Program-made: the position numbers and the translations under genes
Shown: in pieces, positions 25,583-35,267 of the stretch
Numbering within the stretch: position 1 is the first letter of the stretch
How the letters are laid out: the number at the start of each line of letters is the position of its first letter
From: Hahella chejuensis KCTC 2396
GTDB lineage: Bacteria; Pseudomonadota; Gammaproteobacteria; Pseudomonadales; Oleiphilaceae
Reading direction: 5' to 3'
Assembly: GCF_000012985.1 (NCBI RefSeq)
Contig: NC_007645.1
Span: forward strand, 1,778,501 to 1,842,500
Length of the DNA: 64,000 nucleotides
Notes under the pieces: model-generated
Seen by the model: the letters and a program-made list of their open reading frames with translations, nothing else
Database searches by the model: none
Told to the model about the DNA's origin: nothing

Positions 25583-26977
25583 GTGAAGTATGTAAGCACC
25601 AGAGGCAAAGCGCCTGCGCTTAACTTTGAAGAAGTTCTGTTGACCGGGTTGGCCTCGGATGGCGGCCTGTACGTACCTGAGTTTTTACCTCACTTCACCC
25701 CTGAGGAGATTGCCTCTTGGGCTGGGCTGAGTTACCCGGAGCTGGCGGTCAAGGTCATGTATCCATTCGTGGAAGACTCTCTGTCTATCGAAGAGTTCTC
25801 CGCTATCGTTAATGATGCATATTCAGAGTTCGCTCACTCCGCTGTGGCGCCGCTGAAGCAGATTTCGGCGAATGAGTGGGTGATGGAGCTTTTTCATGGT
25901 CCCACTCTGGCGTTCAAAGATTACGCGTTGCAACTGCTGGGACGTCTGGTTGACCATTTTCTTGAAAAGCGTGGCCAGAAAGTGGCGATTTTGGGAGCGA
26001 CTTCTGGTGATACTGGGTCTGCGGCGATTGAAGGATGCCGTCATTCCAAACACGTCGATATTTTCATTCTGCATCCGCATGGCCGTGTCTCTGAAGTTCA
26101 GCGTAGGCAGATGACGACGATTACAGGCGATAATGTCCATAATCTGGCGGTCGAAGGCAACTTTGATGACTGTCAGCGGATGGTGAAGGCGAGCTTTGGC
26201 GATCAGGCGTTTCTGGATGGTCGTCCTCTGGTAGCGGTGAACTCGATCAACTGGGCGCGGATCATGGCGCAGATCGTGTACTATTTCCATGCCGGGCTGA
26301 GTGTCGGAGCGCCTCATCGCAGCGTTGCATTCTCTGTGCCCACGGGGAATTTTGGCGATATCTTTGCGGGTTATCTGGCGCGCAATATGGGCTTGCCGGT
26401 GAGCCAGTTGGTGATCGCGACCAATCGCAATGATGTGCTGCATCGTTTTATGAGCAATAACCAGTACAACCTGCAGCCGCTCCAGCATACGCTATCTCCA
26501 AGCATGGATATTGTCGTGTCCAGCAACTTTGAACGCCTTTTGTTTGATCTACATGGTCGCAATGGCTCTTTGCTGGCGGAGCTTATGGAGAAGATGAACA
26601 AAGAGGACGTTGCAATCGAGGAGTATCGCTGGCGTCATGCCAGAGAGTTGTTCGACTCCTACGCTGTGGATGACGAATCTACTTTGGCTAGCATCGATCA
26701 GATTTATGCCGAAACGGAAGAGATTGTAGACCCGCATACAGCGATCGGCGTCAAAGCCGCGCGCGCCTGTCGTCGAGACAAGAAGGCGCCAATGGTGATT
26801 CTGGCTACCGCGCACGCTGCGAAATTCCCCGAAGCCGTGGCTAAAGCTGGCGTAGAGGAAGAGCCGAAGCTACCTGCTCATATGGCGGACCTGTTTGAAA
26901 GAGAGGAGCGCTTTACTGTGTTGCCGAATGATTTGCAGGCGATTCAGCGCTTTGTGCAGGATCAGCTTAAGAAATAA
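25583..26977 (+). CDS. thrC: Threonine synthase
   Basis: A 464-residue PLP enzyme of the long (class II, yeast-like) type, starting at GTG 25583 with AAGGG upstream. It begins MKYVSTRGKAPALNFEEVLLTGLASDGGLYVP-like in style, and shows the PLP Lys in LAFKDYALQ, GATSGDTGSAA and a conserved PTGNFGDIFAGY. It converts phosphohomoserine to threonine. homoserine kinase is not next to it. The following gene recJ lies 93 bp away. Confidence 0.97.
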   Translation: MKYVSTRGKAPALNFEEVLLTGLASDGGLYVPEFLPHFTPEEIASWAGLSYPELAVKVMYPFVEDSLSIEEFSAIVNDAYSEFAHSAVAPLKQISANEWVMELFHGPTLAFKDYALQLLGRLVDHFLEKRGQKVAILGATSGDTGSAAIEGCRHSKHVDIFILHPHGRVSEVQRRQMTTITGDNVHNLAVEGNFDDCQRMVKASFGDQAFLDGRPLVAVNSINWARIMAQIVYYFHAGLSVGAPHRSVAFSVPTGNFGDIFAGYLARNMGLPVSQLVIATNRNDVLHRFMSNNQYNLQPLQHTLSPSMDIVVSSNFERLLFDLHGRNGSLLAELMEKMNKEDVAIEEYRWRHARELFDSYAVDDESTLASIDQIYAETEEIVDPHTAIGVKAARACRRDKKAPMVILATAHAAKFPEAVAKAGVEEEPKLPAHMADLFEREERFTVLPNDLQAIQRFVQDQLKK

Positions 26978-27069
26978 CCTTCATAGATAGATTGTGGCGG
27001 GGCGGCATTTGCTTGGTCCCCGCCATGCGTCACTCTCTTAATTAAGCCAATCAACAGACTGGATAGCCG

Positions 27070-28821
27070 GTGAGCGAGCTCTCCCAAACCATACCGAAAA
27101 AGCGCATTGAACGCCGGGATGTTCCCGCTGGACTCCTTAATCAGGCAGGGCTTCCTCCGTTATTGCAGCGGATCTATGCCGCCAGAGGCGTCGTCAGTGG
27201 CGACGAGCTGGAGTATTCATTAAGTCATTTGCTGCAACTGGATAGTCTGGCTGGAGCGCAAAGCGCCGCGGTTATTCTGGCGGAAGCATTGCAGCGTAAT
27301 CAGCGCATTATTTTTGTGGGCGACTTTGACGCTGACGGCGCCACCAGCACGGCATTGGGCGTTCTGGCGTTGCGTATGTTCGGCGCCGCCTACGTGGACT
27401 ACATTGTTCCCAACCGGTTTGAATTCGGCTATGGCCTTTCTCCTGAGATTGTGGACGTTGCGTTGTCTCGCAAGCCTGATGTGCTGATTACGGTGGATAA
27501 TGGCATCGCCAGCATTGATGGCGTTAAGGCCGCCAAGCGGGCGGGGCTGCAAGTCATTGTTACCGACCATCACTTGGCCGGCGCGGAGTTGCCGGAAGCT
27601 GATGCGATTGTGAATCCCAATCAACCTGGTTGCGACTTTCCCAGTAAGTCTATCGCAGGGGTGGGGGTTATTTTCTATGTGATGTTGGCGTTGCGGCAGA
27701 CGCTGCGCGACAAGGGGTGGTTCGCCGCTACCGGCATGATAGAGCCAAATCTGGCTAATTTGTTGGATTTGGTGGCGCTGGGGACCGTCGCCGATGTGGT
27801 CTCGCTGGACGCTAATAACCGGATACTGGTAGAGCAGGGGCTTCGACGTATCCGCGTCAAGCGCTGTCGTCCCGGCATTAATGCGCTACTGCAGGTGGCG
27901 GGGCGTAATCAGGAAAAACTGGGCGCTTCTGATCTGGGATTTTCTATCGCCCCAAGGCTTAATGCGGCGGGACGTCTGGAAGATATGACTGTGGGGATTG
28001 AGCTGTTGCTGACGGAAGATCCCGCCAAGGCTTTGATGATTGCTCAAGAGCTTGATGGATTAAATCAGGCGCGCAAAGAAATTGAACGTGATATGCAAGC
28101 CCAGGCGCTGTCTATTCTGGATCGCATGAACTGGACTTACGACAACCCGCCGGCGGCTGTTTGTCTTTATGATGAAAGCTGGCATCAGGGGGTAGTGGGG
28201 ATTCTTGCATCACGCATTAAGGACCGTCTGCACCGCCCTGTCATTGCTTTTGCGCCAGGGGATAATGGCGAACTGAAAGGCTCGGCCCGATCAATACCAG
28301 GTTTGCACATTCGCGATGCGTTGGATGCGGTCGCCACCAGGCGCAGCGGGCTGTTGTCCAAGTTCGGCGGTCACGCCATGGCGGCGGGATTATCTCTGCG
28401 ACCAGAAAATTTCACTGCTTTTTCGGAAGCGTTTCAAGAGGTTGTTGCGGCTGCTGTGAGTGTAGACGACCTGCAGGCCAAACTTTTGACGGATGGCGAG
28501 CTGTCTCCCGAAGAGCTTTGCATGAATATGGCGATCGCCTTGAAAAATGCGGGCCCATGGGGGCAATCCTTCCCAGAACCGTTGTTCGACGGCCAGTTCC
28601 GTATCGCCAGTTGTCGAATTGTCGGTGAGCGCCATCTCAAGATGGCGCTGGCGGATAGCCGGTCCGGAAATTGCTACGACGCTATCTGCTTCAATATCGA
28701 TCCCGCGACGCCGTTTAGTGAATGGGATCGGGTAAAGGTGGTTTTCAGGCTCGACATAAATGAGTTTCGCGGACATAGCAATCTGCAATTGCTTATCGAG
28801 TACCTTGAGCCTTGTAATTAG
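27070..28821 (+). CDS. recJ: Single-stranded-DNA-specific exonuclease RecJ
   Basis: A 583-residue DHH-family 5'-3' exonuclease starting at GTG 27070. Metal-binding motifs are visible: FVGDFDADGATSTAL, ITVDNGIAS, VTDHHL and the later LVALGTVADVV region; the DHHA1 domain has FGGHAMAAGLSL. The C-terminal OB-like part ends the protein. It acts in RecF-pathway repair and mismatch repair. The order thrC-recJ-prfB-lysS is common in gammaproteobacteria. Confidence 0.97.
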   Translation: MSELSQTIPKKRIERRDVPAGLLNQAGLPPLLQRIYAARGVVSGDELEYSLSHLLQLDSLAGAQSAAVILAEALQRNQRIIFVGDFDADGATSTALGVLALRMFGAAYVDYIVPNRFEFGYGLSPEIVDVALSRKPDVLITVDNGIASIDGVKAAKRAGLQVIVTDHHLAGAELPEADAIVNPNQPGCDFPSKSIAGVGVIFYVMLALRQTLRDKGWFAATGMIEPNLANLLDLVALGTVADVVSLDANNRILVEQGLRRIRVKRCRPGINALLQVAGRNQEKLGASDLGFSIAPRLNAAGRLEDMTVGIELLLTEDPAKALMIAQELDGLNQARKEIERDMQAQALSILDRMNWTYDNPPAAVCLYDESWHQGVVGILASRIKDRLHRPVIAFAPGDNGELKGSARSIPGLHIRDALDAVATRRSGLLSKFGGHAMAAGLSLRPENFTAFSEAFQEVVAAAVSVDDLQAKLLTDGELSPEELCMNMAIALKNAGPWGQSFPEPLFDGQFRIASCRIVGERHLKMALADSRSGNCYDAICFNIDPATPFSEWDRVKVVFRLDINEFRGHSNLQLLIEYLEPCN

Positions 28822-28945
28822 GCATGTCGATCGTCTTTTCCTAGGTGTAACTCACTGTTCAGTTTGTTTACAATAGCGGGCTTTCTTTACGGTCGGCGGA
28901 TGATCCGTCGCCGTTTCAACTGTTTTTTTTGAGGCCCCGACGATT

Positions 28946-30044
28946 ATGTTAGAAGTGAATCCAATAGTTAATACCATCAAGGACTTGCGCTCCCGCGTAG
29001 AATCTTTGCGGAGGTATCTTTGACTACGACGTCAAGAAAGAGCGTCTGGTTGAAGTAGAAAGGGAGCTCGAAGATCCCGGCGTCTGGAATAATCCAGAAC
29101 GTGCGCAAGGTCTTGGCAAAGAGCGTTCCTCCCTTGAGGTGGTGGTGAAAACCGTCGATGACGTGACCGGCGGATTGACGGATTGTTCCGACCTGCTGGA
29201 TATGGCGGTGGAAGAGCAGGACGCGGATGCTGTCACTGAAGTGGAAACTGAATTGGAATCAATCCGCGCACAGGTGGAGACCCTGGAGTTCCGTCGGATG
29301 TTTGCGGGAGAAATGGATCCCAATAACGCCTACTTGGATATCCAGGCGGGTTCCGGCGGCACCGAAGCGCAGGATTGGGCGAGTATATTGCTGCGTATGT
29401 ATCTGCGTTGGGGCGAGCGTCGTGGATTCAAAACTGACTTGATCGAGGAATCTCCCGGTGAAGTAGCCGGCATTAAAAGCGCCACGATTCATTTCCAGGG
29501 TGAATACGCTTATGGGTGGCTGCGCACGGAAACGGGCGTACACCGGCTGGTGCGGAAGTCTCCGTTTGACTCCGGCAACCGTCGTCATACTTCTTTTGCG
29601 TCCGTGTTTGTTTCCCCGGAAGTGGATGACGATATCGAAATCGATATCAATCCCGCCGATTTGCGCATAGACGTTTATCGCGCATCAGGCGCCGGCGGTC
29701 AGCACGTTAACCGGACCGAATCCGCCGTACGTATCACGCACATGCCCTCCGGCATCGTGACGCAGTGCCAGAACGATCGTTCTCAGCACAAAAACAAAGA
29801 TCAGGCGATGAAGCAGCTGAAAGCGAAGCTGTATGAGCTTGAAATACAAAAGCGCAATGCTGAAGCGCAACAGCTGGAAGATAGTAAGTCCGATATCGGT
29901 TGGGGCAGCCAGATTCGATCTTACGTATTGGACCAGTCGCGTATCAAAGATTTGCGTACTTCAATAGAAAACTCCAATTGTCAGGCGGTGCTTGACGGCG
30001 ATATTGATGAGTTTATCGAGGCGAGTTTGAAGCAGGGCCTGTAA
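28946..30044 (+). CDS. prfB: Peptide chain release factor 2, with programmed +1 frameshift
   Basis: ATG 28946 opens a 25-codon zero frame ending CTT-TGA at 29021-29023; shifting +1 by skipping T29021 continues through [18 protein letters not shown] to 30044, giving 365 residues, the E. coli length. The join is 28946-29020 with 29022-30044. The product shows the SPF stop-codon recognition tripeptide ([15 protein letters not shown]) and the GGQ catalytic motif ([18 protein letters not shown]). RF2 ends translation at UGA and UAA, and the shift at an in-frame UGA makes its synthesis self-regulated. Calling only the longest uninterrupted frame would wrongly lose the N-terminal part. Confidence 0.97.
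29011..29024 (+). promoter_or_regulatory. Programmed +1 frameshift site of prfB
   Basis: CGGAGG as internal Shine-Dalgarno-like element is followed by TAT CTT TGA C. The slippery CTT-T, the UGA stop and the following C match the canonical RF2 site; E. coli has AGGGGG where this sequence has CGGAGG. Confidence 0.95.
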
Positions 30045-30115
30045 TCAGGCCCTTCGCTTATGTCTCGACCCGTAATTTTTGCCAATTGATTGATAAATAG
30101 TGGATTAAGCAAACC

Positions 30116-31639
30116 ATGACAGAGAACCAAAATCCTGCAATAGATGAAAACAAACTGATCGCTGAGCGCCGGGGCAAGCTGGGTAAGTTGCGGGAAAAGG
30201 GGCTGGCGTTTCCAAATGATTTTCGTCGCGACAGCTACTGTGCAGACCTGCAGGCTCGTTATGGTGATAAAAGCAAGGAAGAGCTGGAGGAAGCTAGCGT
30301 GCGCGCCAAGGTGTCTGGCCGCATCATGGCGATGCGTGGACCTTTTGTCGTCATACAGGACATGACGGGCCGCATTCAGCTGTACATAGATCGTAAAGGC
30401 TTGCCGCCGGAACAGCTGGAAAACGTCAAACTGTGGGATTTGGGCGATATCGTCGCAGCGGAAGGCGCTCTGCACAAATCAGATAAGGGCGATCTGTACG
30501 TCAATATGGAAAACCCGCGTTTGATGGTGAAAGCGCTACGTCCTTTGCCGGACAAACATAAAGGTCTGACCAACACGGAGATGCGCTATCGCCAACGCTA
30601 TCTGGACCTGATCACCAATGAAGAAGCGCGGGAAACCTTCCGTATTCGCTCCAAAGTGATTGAAAGCATACGTTACTTCCTGACCAAGCGTGACTTTATT
30701 GAGGCGGAGACGCCGATGCTGCAGGTGATTCCTGGCGGCGCCACGGCGCGTCCTTTTGTGACTTATCACAATGCCCTGGATATTGAGATGTTCCTGCGTA
30801 TAGCGCCGGAGCTTTATCTCAAGCGTTTGGTAGTGGGCGGTTTTGAGCGGGTGTTTGAAATTAACCGCAACTTCCGCAATGAAGGCTTGTCCACCCGTCA
30901 TAATCCTGAATTCACCATGATTGAATTCTACCAGGCGTTTGCCGATTACAAAGACCTGATGAATCTGACCGAGGAAATGCTGCGCTGGGTGGCTCAGGAA
31001 GCGCTAGGGACAACGGAAGTGCGCAACACATCCAAGAATACGGATGGCGATGTAGTCGATGAAATCATCTATGACTTCGGTAAACCTTTCATACGCATGA
31101 CGGTCGTAGAGTCGATTTTACACTTCAACCCCGAGCTCACGCTGGGAGATATTGACAATATGGACGGCGCTAAAAAGGTGGCGACTGGTCTGGGTATTCC
31201 TCTCAAAGCATCCTGGGGCTTGGGCAAGATTCAAATCGAAATCTTTGAAAAGACAGTTGAACATCGCTTGATGCAGCCGACCTTTATTACTGAGTACCCG
31301 ACGGAAGTGTCGCCGTTGGCGCGTCGCAATGACGATAATCCTTTCGTTACTGACCGGTTTGAGTTTTTCGTGGGCGGCAGAGAGATCGCCAACGGATTCT
31401 CGGAGTTGAACGACCCGGAAGATCAGGCTGAGCGCTTCCGTAAGCAAGTGGCGGAGAAAGAGGCGGGTGATGATGAGGCGATGTTCTTCGATGAGGATTA
31501 CATAACTGCATTAGAGCACGGCATGCCGCCGACCGCGGGTGAGGGAATTGGCATCGACCGATTAGTGATGCTGCTGACCGATTCGCCCTCAATCCGAGAC
31601 GTTATATTGTTTCCTCACATGCGTCCGTTAGCGGACTGA
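30116..31639 (+). CDS. lysS: Lysyl-tRNA synthetase, class II
   Basis: 507 residues with an N-terminal OB-fold anticodon-binding domain ([20 protein letters not shown]) and a class II catalytic domain: motif 2 region [19 protein letters not shown] and motif 3 [13 protein letters not shown]. It charges tRNA-Lys. It follows prfB after 71 bp as in E. coli. Confidence 0.98.
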   Translation: MTENQNPAIDENKLIAERRGKLGKLREKGLAFPNDFRRDSYCADLQARYGDKSKEELEEASVRAKVSGRIMAMRGPFVVIQDMTGRIQLYIDRKGLPPEQLENVKLWDLGDIVAAEGALHKSDKGDLYVNMENPRLMVKALRPLPDKHKGLTNTEMRYRQRYLDLITNEEARETFRIRSKVIESIRYFLTKRDFIEAETPMLQVIPGGATARPFVTYHNALDIEMFLRIAPELYLKRLVVGGFERVFEINRNFRNEGLSTRHNPEFTMIEFYQAFADYKDLMNLTEEMLRWVAQEALGTTEVRNTSKNTDGDVVDEIIYDFGKPFIRMTVVESILHFNPELTLGDIDNMDGAKKVATGLGIPLKASWGLGKIQIEIFEKTVEHRLMQPTFITEYPTEVSPLARRNDDNPFVTDRFEFFVGGREIANGFSELNDPEDQAERFRKQVAEKEAGDDEAMFFDEDYITALEHGMPPTAGEGIGIDRLVMLLTDSPSIRDVILFPHMRPLAD

Positions 31640-31681
31640 TCGTTCTGTCGCATTGAACGGATAGAGAAAAGGAGATTGCAG

Positions 31682-32443
31682 ATGCAAAGCTGCGCAGAGG
31701 TGTTGTTTGGGGCTTTGGCCCCAGACACCCGCTGGAAGGACGCCCTGAAAGAAGAGTTCTCCAAGCCTTACATGGTGCAATTGGAGCAGTTTCTTGGGGC
31801 GCAAGATGGGCAGGGCAAGGTCATATATCCCAGCCTGGATAACTGCTTCAACGCTCTCAACTCGACGCCTTTTGAGAATGTGTCGGTAGTCATACTGGGG
31901 CAAGACCCCTATCACGGTCCGGGTCAGGCGCATGGACTTAGCTTTTCCGTGTTGCCGGGTATTGCGCCGCCGCCATCATTGGTGAATATCTTTAAGGAAA
32001 TCAACAATGAGCTCGGTTTAGGCGTGCCTGAGCATGGATGTCTGGCTTATTGGGCGCAACAAGGCGTTTTGTTGTTGAACAGTGTGCTGACCGTGGAGCA
32101 AAGTAAGGCCGCCTCGCATCAGGGCAAAGGGTGGGAGCAATTCACTGACAGGGTGATACAGCTTATTAACAGTGAACGGGAGAATGTGGTGTTTTTGCTA
32201 TGGGGCAGTTACGCCCAGCGCAAAGGCGCTTTTATCGACCGGCAGCGTCATTGTGTGCTGGAGAGTGTTCACCCGTCGCCTCTATCAGCACATCGCGGTT
32301 TTATGGGGTGTGGTCATTTCGCCAGCGCGAACGATTATCTGCGAGCCCATCAAAAGAAACCCATCGACTGGCGTCTACCTCCGAAGGATCGACTGGATGA
32401 GAAAGGGCAACTGATAAAGAAAACGCCAGCTTCCGTCGAGTGA
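31682..32443 (+). CDS. ung: Uracil-DNA glycosylase, family 1
   Basis: 253 residues from ATG 31682, which has AGGAG seven bases upstream; an in-frame TTG at 31676 is too close to it. The water-activating loop [18 protein letters not shown], the uracil-specificity Asn region ([10 protein letters not shown]) and the minor-groove loop [11 protein letters not shown] are present. It removes uracil from DNA. It lies behind lysS with 42 bp between them. Confidence 0.97.
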   Translation: MQSCAEVLFGALAPDTRWKDALKEEFSKPYMVQLEQFLGAQDGQGKVIYPSLDNCFNALNSTPFENVSVVILGQDPYHGPGQAHGLSFSVLPGIAPPPSLVNIFKEINNELGLGVPEHGCLAYWAQQGVLLLNSVLTVEQSKAASHQGKGWEQFTDRVIQLINSERENVVFLLWGSYAQRKGAFIDRQRHCVLESVHPSPLSAHRGFMGCGHFASANDYLRAHQKKPIDWRLPPKDRLDEKGQLIKKTPASVE

Positions 32444-32484
32444 GGCCGACCGGCGGACCCAGGTCCGCCGTGTTTTTATGGGAA

Positions 32485-33330
32485 TCAGGAAGGCGAGAGT
32501 AGCGCCATCGCCGCTTCCATTTCCGCGCTTAAATCCTCTGCTTCGTTCATGTCTATTTCTGGATCGAGACCGAGTCGGTTAAATGCCGATATCTGCCCCC
32601 AATCCATCTCTGTGTAAGGATGCTTGCTGCCTATCAGGCTTTGCAATTTGGCCACCATCACCACGTCCGCGTAATCGACGCTGGGCGCTTCCCGATGGAA
32701 GTTACTGAACTCTGTGGGCACGATTTGGAGTTCTGCGGGGAAGTCCCATTTTTTGAGGATGTACTCTCCAATCGTGGGCTGCAGGGTTTCGATCAGTTTG
32801 TCGAGGGTTTCGTTGTCGACATGAATGTCGTGATGCTCTATGTACGTCAATACGGGGAGGGCGCCAATCTGATGCACTAGCCCCGCCAGGGTCGCTTGGT
32901 CGGGTTTCAACTTGGTGTAATGCTGCGCGAGCACGTGGCAAATGCCGGCCACTTCCGTGCTGTTGCGCCAGATTTCCCGCATGCGTTGGTCTACCTGCTC
33001 CGAGGTGGCCTGGAACATTTGCTCCATCGCCAGCCCTGTCGCGAGGTTTGCGGTATATGCCATGCCGAGGCGGCCAATCGCCATTGTCAGGTTCGATATT
33101 TCACGGCTCCCGCGTAATAGCGGGCTGTTGCATACGCGTATAATGCGGGCCGTCATAGCGGTGTCATTGCTGATGACTTTTGCAAGGTCCTGAACGGAGG
33201 AGTCAGGACTTTCCGCCACCTCTCGAACCTGTAGAGCGACCTCAGGAAGGGTGGGCAGCACCAGTTTATCGGAATCTATTGCCTGAAGTATGTCTGCTTT
33301 GATTTTCTCTTCTAATTCTGCCATTTGCAT
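32485..33330 (-). CDS. HDOD-domain protein
   Basis: A protein of about 281 residues with an HDOD domain over most of its length (KLVLPTLPEVALQVREV, SVQDLAKVISNDTAMTARIIRVCNSP, LAGLVHQIGALPVLTYIE, KKWDFP). HDOD proteins are non-enzymatic HD relatives found in signalling, often in motility and cyclic-di-GMP networks; no output domain is attached here. A -10-like TATAAC at 33406-33411 (leftward) places the transcript start so close to an upstream in-frame TTG (33393) that ATG 33330 or 33324 is more likely. Second HDOD protein of the window besides the fusion at 59320. Confidence 0.85.
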   Translation of the reverse strand: MQMAELEEKIKADILQAIDSDKLVLPTLPEVALQVREVAESPDSSVQDLAKVISNDTAMTARIIRVCNSPLLRGSREISNLTMAIGRLGMAYTANLATGLAMEQMFQATSEQVDQRMREIWRNSTEVAGICHVLAQHYTKLKPDQATLAGLVHQIGALPVLTYIEHHDIHVDNETLDKLIETLQPTIGEYILKKWDFPAELQIVPTEFSNFHREAPSVDYADVVMVAKLQSLIGSKHPYTEMDWGQISAFNRLGLDPEIDMNEAEDLSAEMEAAMALLSPS

Positions 33331-33476
33331 ATCCGTGAATAGGTTGGCTGCATTGGATGCGGGCCCGCTGAGAAGCGCTTCGGCCTCTTTCAAGGTCCAA
33401 TTTAAGTTATAGCAGAATTTTGGCGGGATGCTTGCCGGCGGCGCATAGAAACGCGCCGCTAAGGAGTAGGATTATG

Positions 33477-34469
33477 TCAGAGCTTTTTCTTTGTGTTGCT
33501 AACTTCTTCAATGGCGTAGGGAAGCTCAAGTACTTGCAGTGCGGTAGTTGGAGACTCCTCCAGACGCAGGACTTTGCCGTCGGCGGCTGACTTGTCCAGT
33601 ACGGCGAGAGTTTGTCCTTGGGCGCTGCGCACGACTGAACCAATACGAGCGCCTGTTTCGTCGATAATTGCTGAGCCGGGGGCGGGGGTTATTGTTTCAG
33701 AAGAGAGCAAGAACATGCGCTTCTTTAGCGTGCCGAGGTACTGCATGCGGGCGACGATTTCTTGTCCCGTATAGCAGCCCTTTTTGAAGCTGATGGCGCC
33801 GAGCGCCTGCAGATTCAGCATTTGCGGGATAAACTCATCCAGGGTTTGCGGGTAAACCTCTCCCAATCCTGAAAGCACTTCCAGGCGCTCCCAGTCCTCG
33901 ACGGCGCCGGCGGCGCATTGATTATCCAGATCCGGCAGTAGCTTTGACGCCTGGGCGCTATCTAGCCAGCATTCCATCCGGGAGAGGTTGCCTGGAGGGC
34001 GAATAAGCAGCAGGCCATCGCTGGTCTGGCAGGAGTCTGCTGATGTAGGAACTGCGGAAGAGAGGGAAGGCAGCGAATCCAGATCTCCACTTAATCCTAT
34101 TACGCCCCAATCCTCCAGTAACGTGACGGTGCACTTATAAAACACCTTGTACTTATTAAGGTGAGCGAGAAAACTTTGCGCCACCTCTACGGGAAGTCTC
34201 AACAAATAGCAGTCTGGCTTGGCTTGCGCTATGCGGAATAATGCGACCATGCGGCCTTTGGGAGTGCAGCAGGCGGCCAGTGATGAATGACTGATGGTGA
34301 TTTCCTGAATGTCGCAGGTAAATTGCCCCTGCATGAATTTGACGGCGTCGGGCCCTTTTATTTCCAGTAAGGCGACATTGGTCAGTCTGTGGAGATGCAA
34401 GGCGCCGTCACTCTCCTGGGGCGCCAGAGTGTTTGCTGGTTTGGCGAAGGCGTTCCAAAAGGACGTCAT
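33477..34469 (-). CDS. ygfZ: Folate-binding tRNA-modifying protein YgfZ
   Basis: 330 residues of the GcvT-like fold with the diagnostic motif KGCYTGQEIVAR including the conserved Cys. E. coli YgfZ binds tetrahydrofolate and supports Fe-S enzymes such as the tRNA methylthiotransferase MiaB. It lies in the ygfZ/ygfX/sdhE group as in many gammaproteobacteria; a GC-rich hairpin without a T-run follows its stop. Confidence 0.93.
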   Translation of the reverse strand: MTSFWNAFAKPANTLAPQESDGALHLHRLTNVALLEIKGPDAVKFMQGQFTCDIQEITISHSSLAACCTPKGRMVALFRIAQAKPDCYLLRLPVEVAQSFLAHLNKYKVFYKCTVTLLEDWGVIGLSGDLDSLPSLSSAVPTSADSCQTSDGLLLIRPPGNLSRMECWLDSAQASKLLPDLDNQCAAGAVEDWERLEVLSGLGEVYPQTLDEFIPQMLNLQALGAISFKKGCYTGQEIVARMQYLGTLKKRMFLLSSETITPAPGSAIIDETGARIGSVVRSAQGQTLAVLDKSAADGKVLRLEESPTTALQVLELPYAIEEVSNTKKKL

Positions 34470-34484
34470 ATAAATGGATCTCCC

Positions 34485-34916
34485 TTAATTCCTGGCGAAG
34501 CGTAAACAAACTCGAAAACGACGAAATGCATCCGGATCGCAATTGTCCCGGACGAGAAACACCAAGTCCCGCCAGCCTGTGCGGCAGACCAGCAGAGTGA
34601 TAATGGGGGTGACGCAAGTGTCTCCGTGCAGGCGTGTCTCCAGCTCGCGTTGATTGCGTTTGAACAGCCTTACTTTCACGTCTTCATCGCTGTTTTTTTC
34701 ATAGCGGATTTTTATCACACTTGTCGGCCAGGCTAACAGAGCATACTGGCCGACGGTGAAGACAAAATGAGCGCCTAACAGGGCGCTCAAAGAAAGCTTT
34801 AGCCAGCTCGGCATCGTCAGAGCCAACAGCACTGCGCCAATCAGGCCGAAAAAGACGGTAAAGAAGAGCGTCAATTGTAGCGATGGCCGCAGCTCAATCG
34901 TAGCTTGGTTGAACAC
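34485..34916 (-). CDS. ygfX: YgfX-family membrane protein
   Basis: 143 residues with two membrane segments (about 15-33 and 38-62) followed by a soluble tail containing KRNQRELE and LLVCRTG, the usual YgfX layout. It overlaps the 3' end of sdhE by 23 bp, so the two are translationally coupled. E. coli YgfX has been described as a toxin (CptA) paired with SdhE (CptB), but SdhE is better known as a flavinylation factor, so the toxin label should be treated with care. Confidence 0.85.
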   Translation of the reverse strand: MFNQATIELRPSLQLTLFFTVFFGLIGAVLLALTMPSWLKLSLSALLGAHFVFTVGQYALLAWPTSVIKIRYEKNSDEDVKVRLFKRNQRELETRLHGDTCVTPIITLLVCRTGWRDLVFLVRDNCDPDAFRRFRVCLRFARN

Positions 34917-35154
34917 GGTCTAAGATGATTTTAACGATGCGCGCCAGATCAGGATCTTCCGGCGTGGACTTTTGCATAAACCACTGGAACATATCTGTAT
35001 CTTCACACTCTAAGAGCATACGGTAGCGCGCTTTGTCTTCGTCAGGGAGTTCAGGGTAGGCTTCCTTGAGAAAGGGAACCAGCAGTACGTCCAGCTCCAG
35101 CATTCCGCGTCGGCTGTGCCAGAATAAACGCTTGTATTCTACATCTTCAGTCAT
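34894..35154 (-). CDS. sdhE: FAD assembly factor SdhE
   Basis: 86 residues from ATG 35154 (GAGG ribosome binding site). The conserved [11 protein letters not shown] motif (RGxxExD) and the five-helix length match SdhE/YgfY, which helps covalent attachment of FAD to succinate dehydrogenase and fumarate reductase. Neighbours are nadB (a non-covalent flavoprotein) upstream and ygfX downstream. A longer in-frame start at 35226 lacks the better ribosome binding site and adds residues not typical of the family. Confidence 0.93.
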   Translation of the reverse strand: MTEDVEYKRLFWHSRRGMLELDVLLVPFLKEAYPELPDEDKARYRMLLECEDTDMFQWFMQKSTPEDPDLARIVKIILDRVQPSYD

Positions 35155-35267
35155 TTGCGCCTCTGTATGTTGCCCGGGGGCCGTCGTTCTGGCTGCATGA
35201 TAACGGTCCCAGGCTTTCGCCGCCACCCATGGCGGCGTGAAACCTTATCAGAACGCCCTGTCATCGC

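Noticed and set aside
29139-30044. A separate shorter release factor gene
   Set aside because: It is the second part of prfB; the N-terminal portion joins through the programmed frameshift at 29021.
34485-35154. CptAB toxin-antitoxin system
   Set aside because: The label exists for YgfX/SdhE, but the conserved RGxxExD motif and context fit the flavinylation factor better; no typical toxin-antitoxin features.
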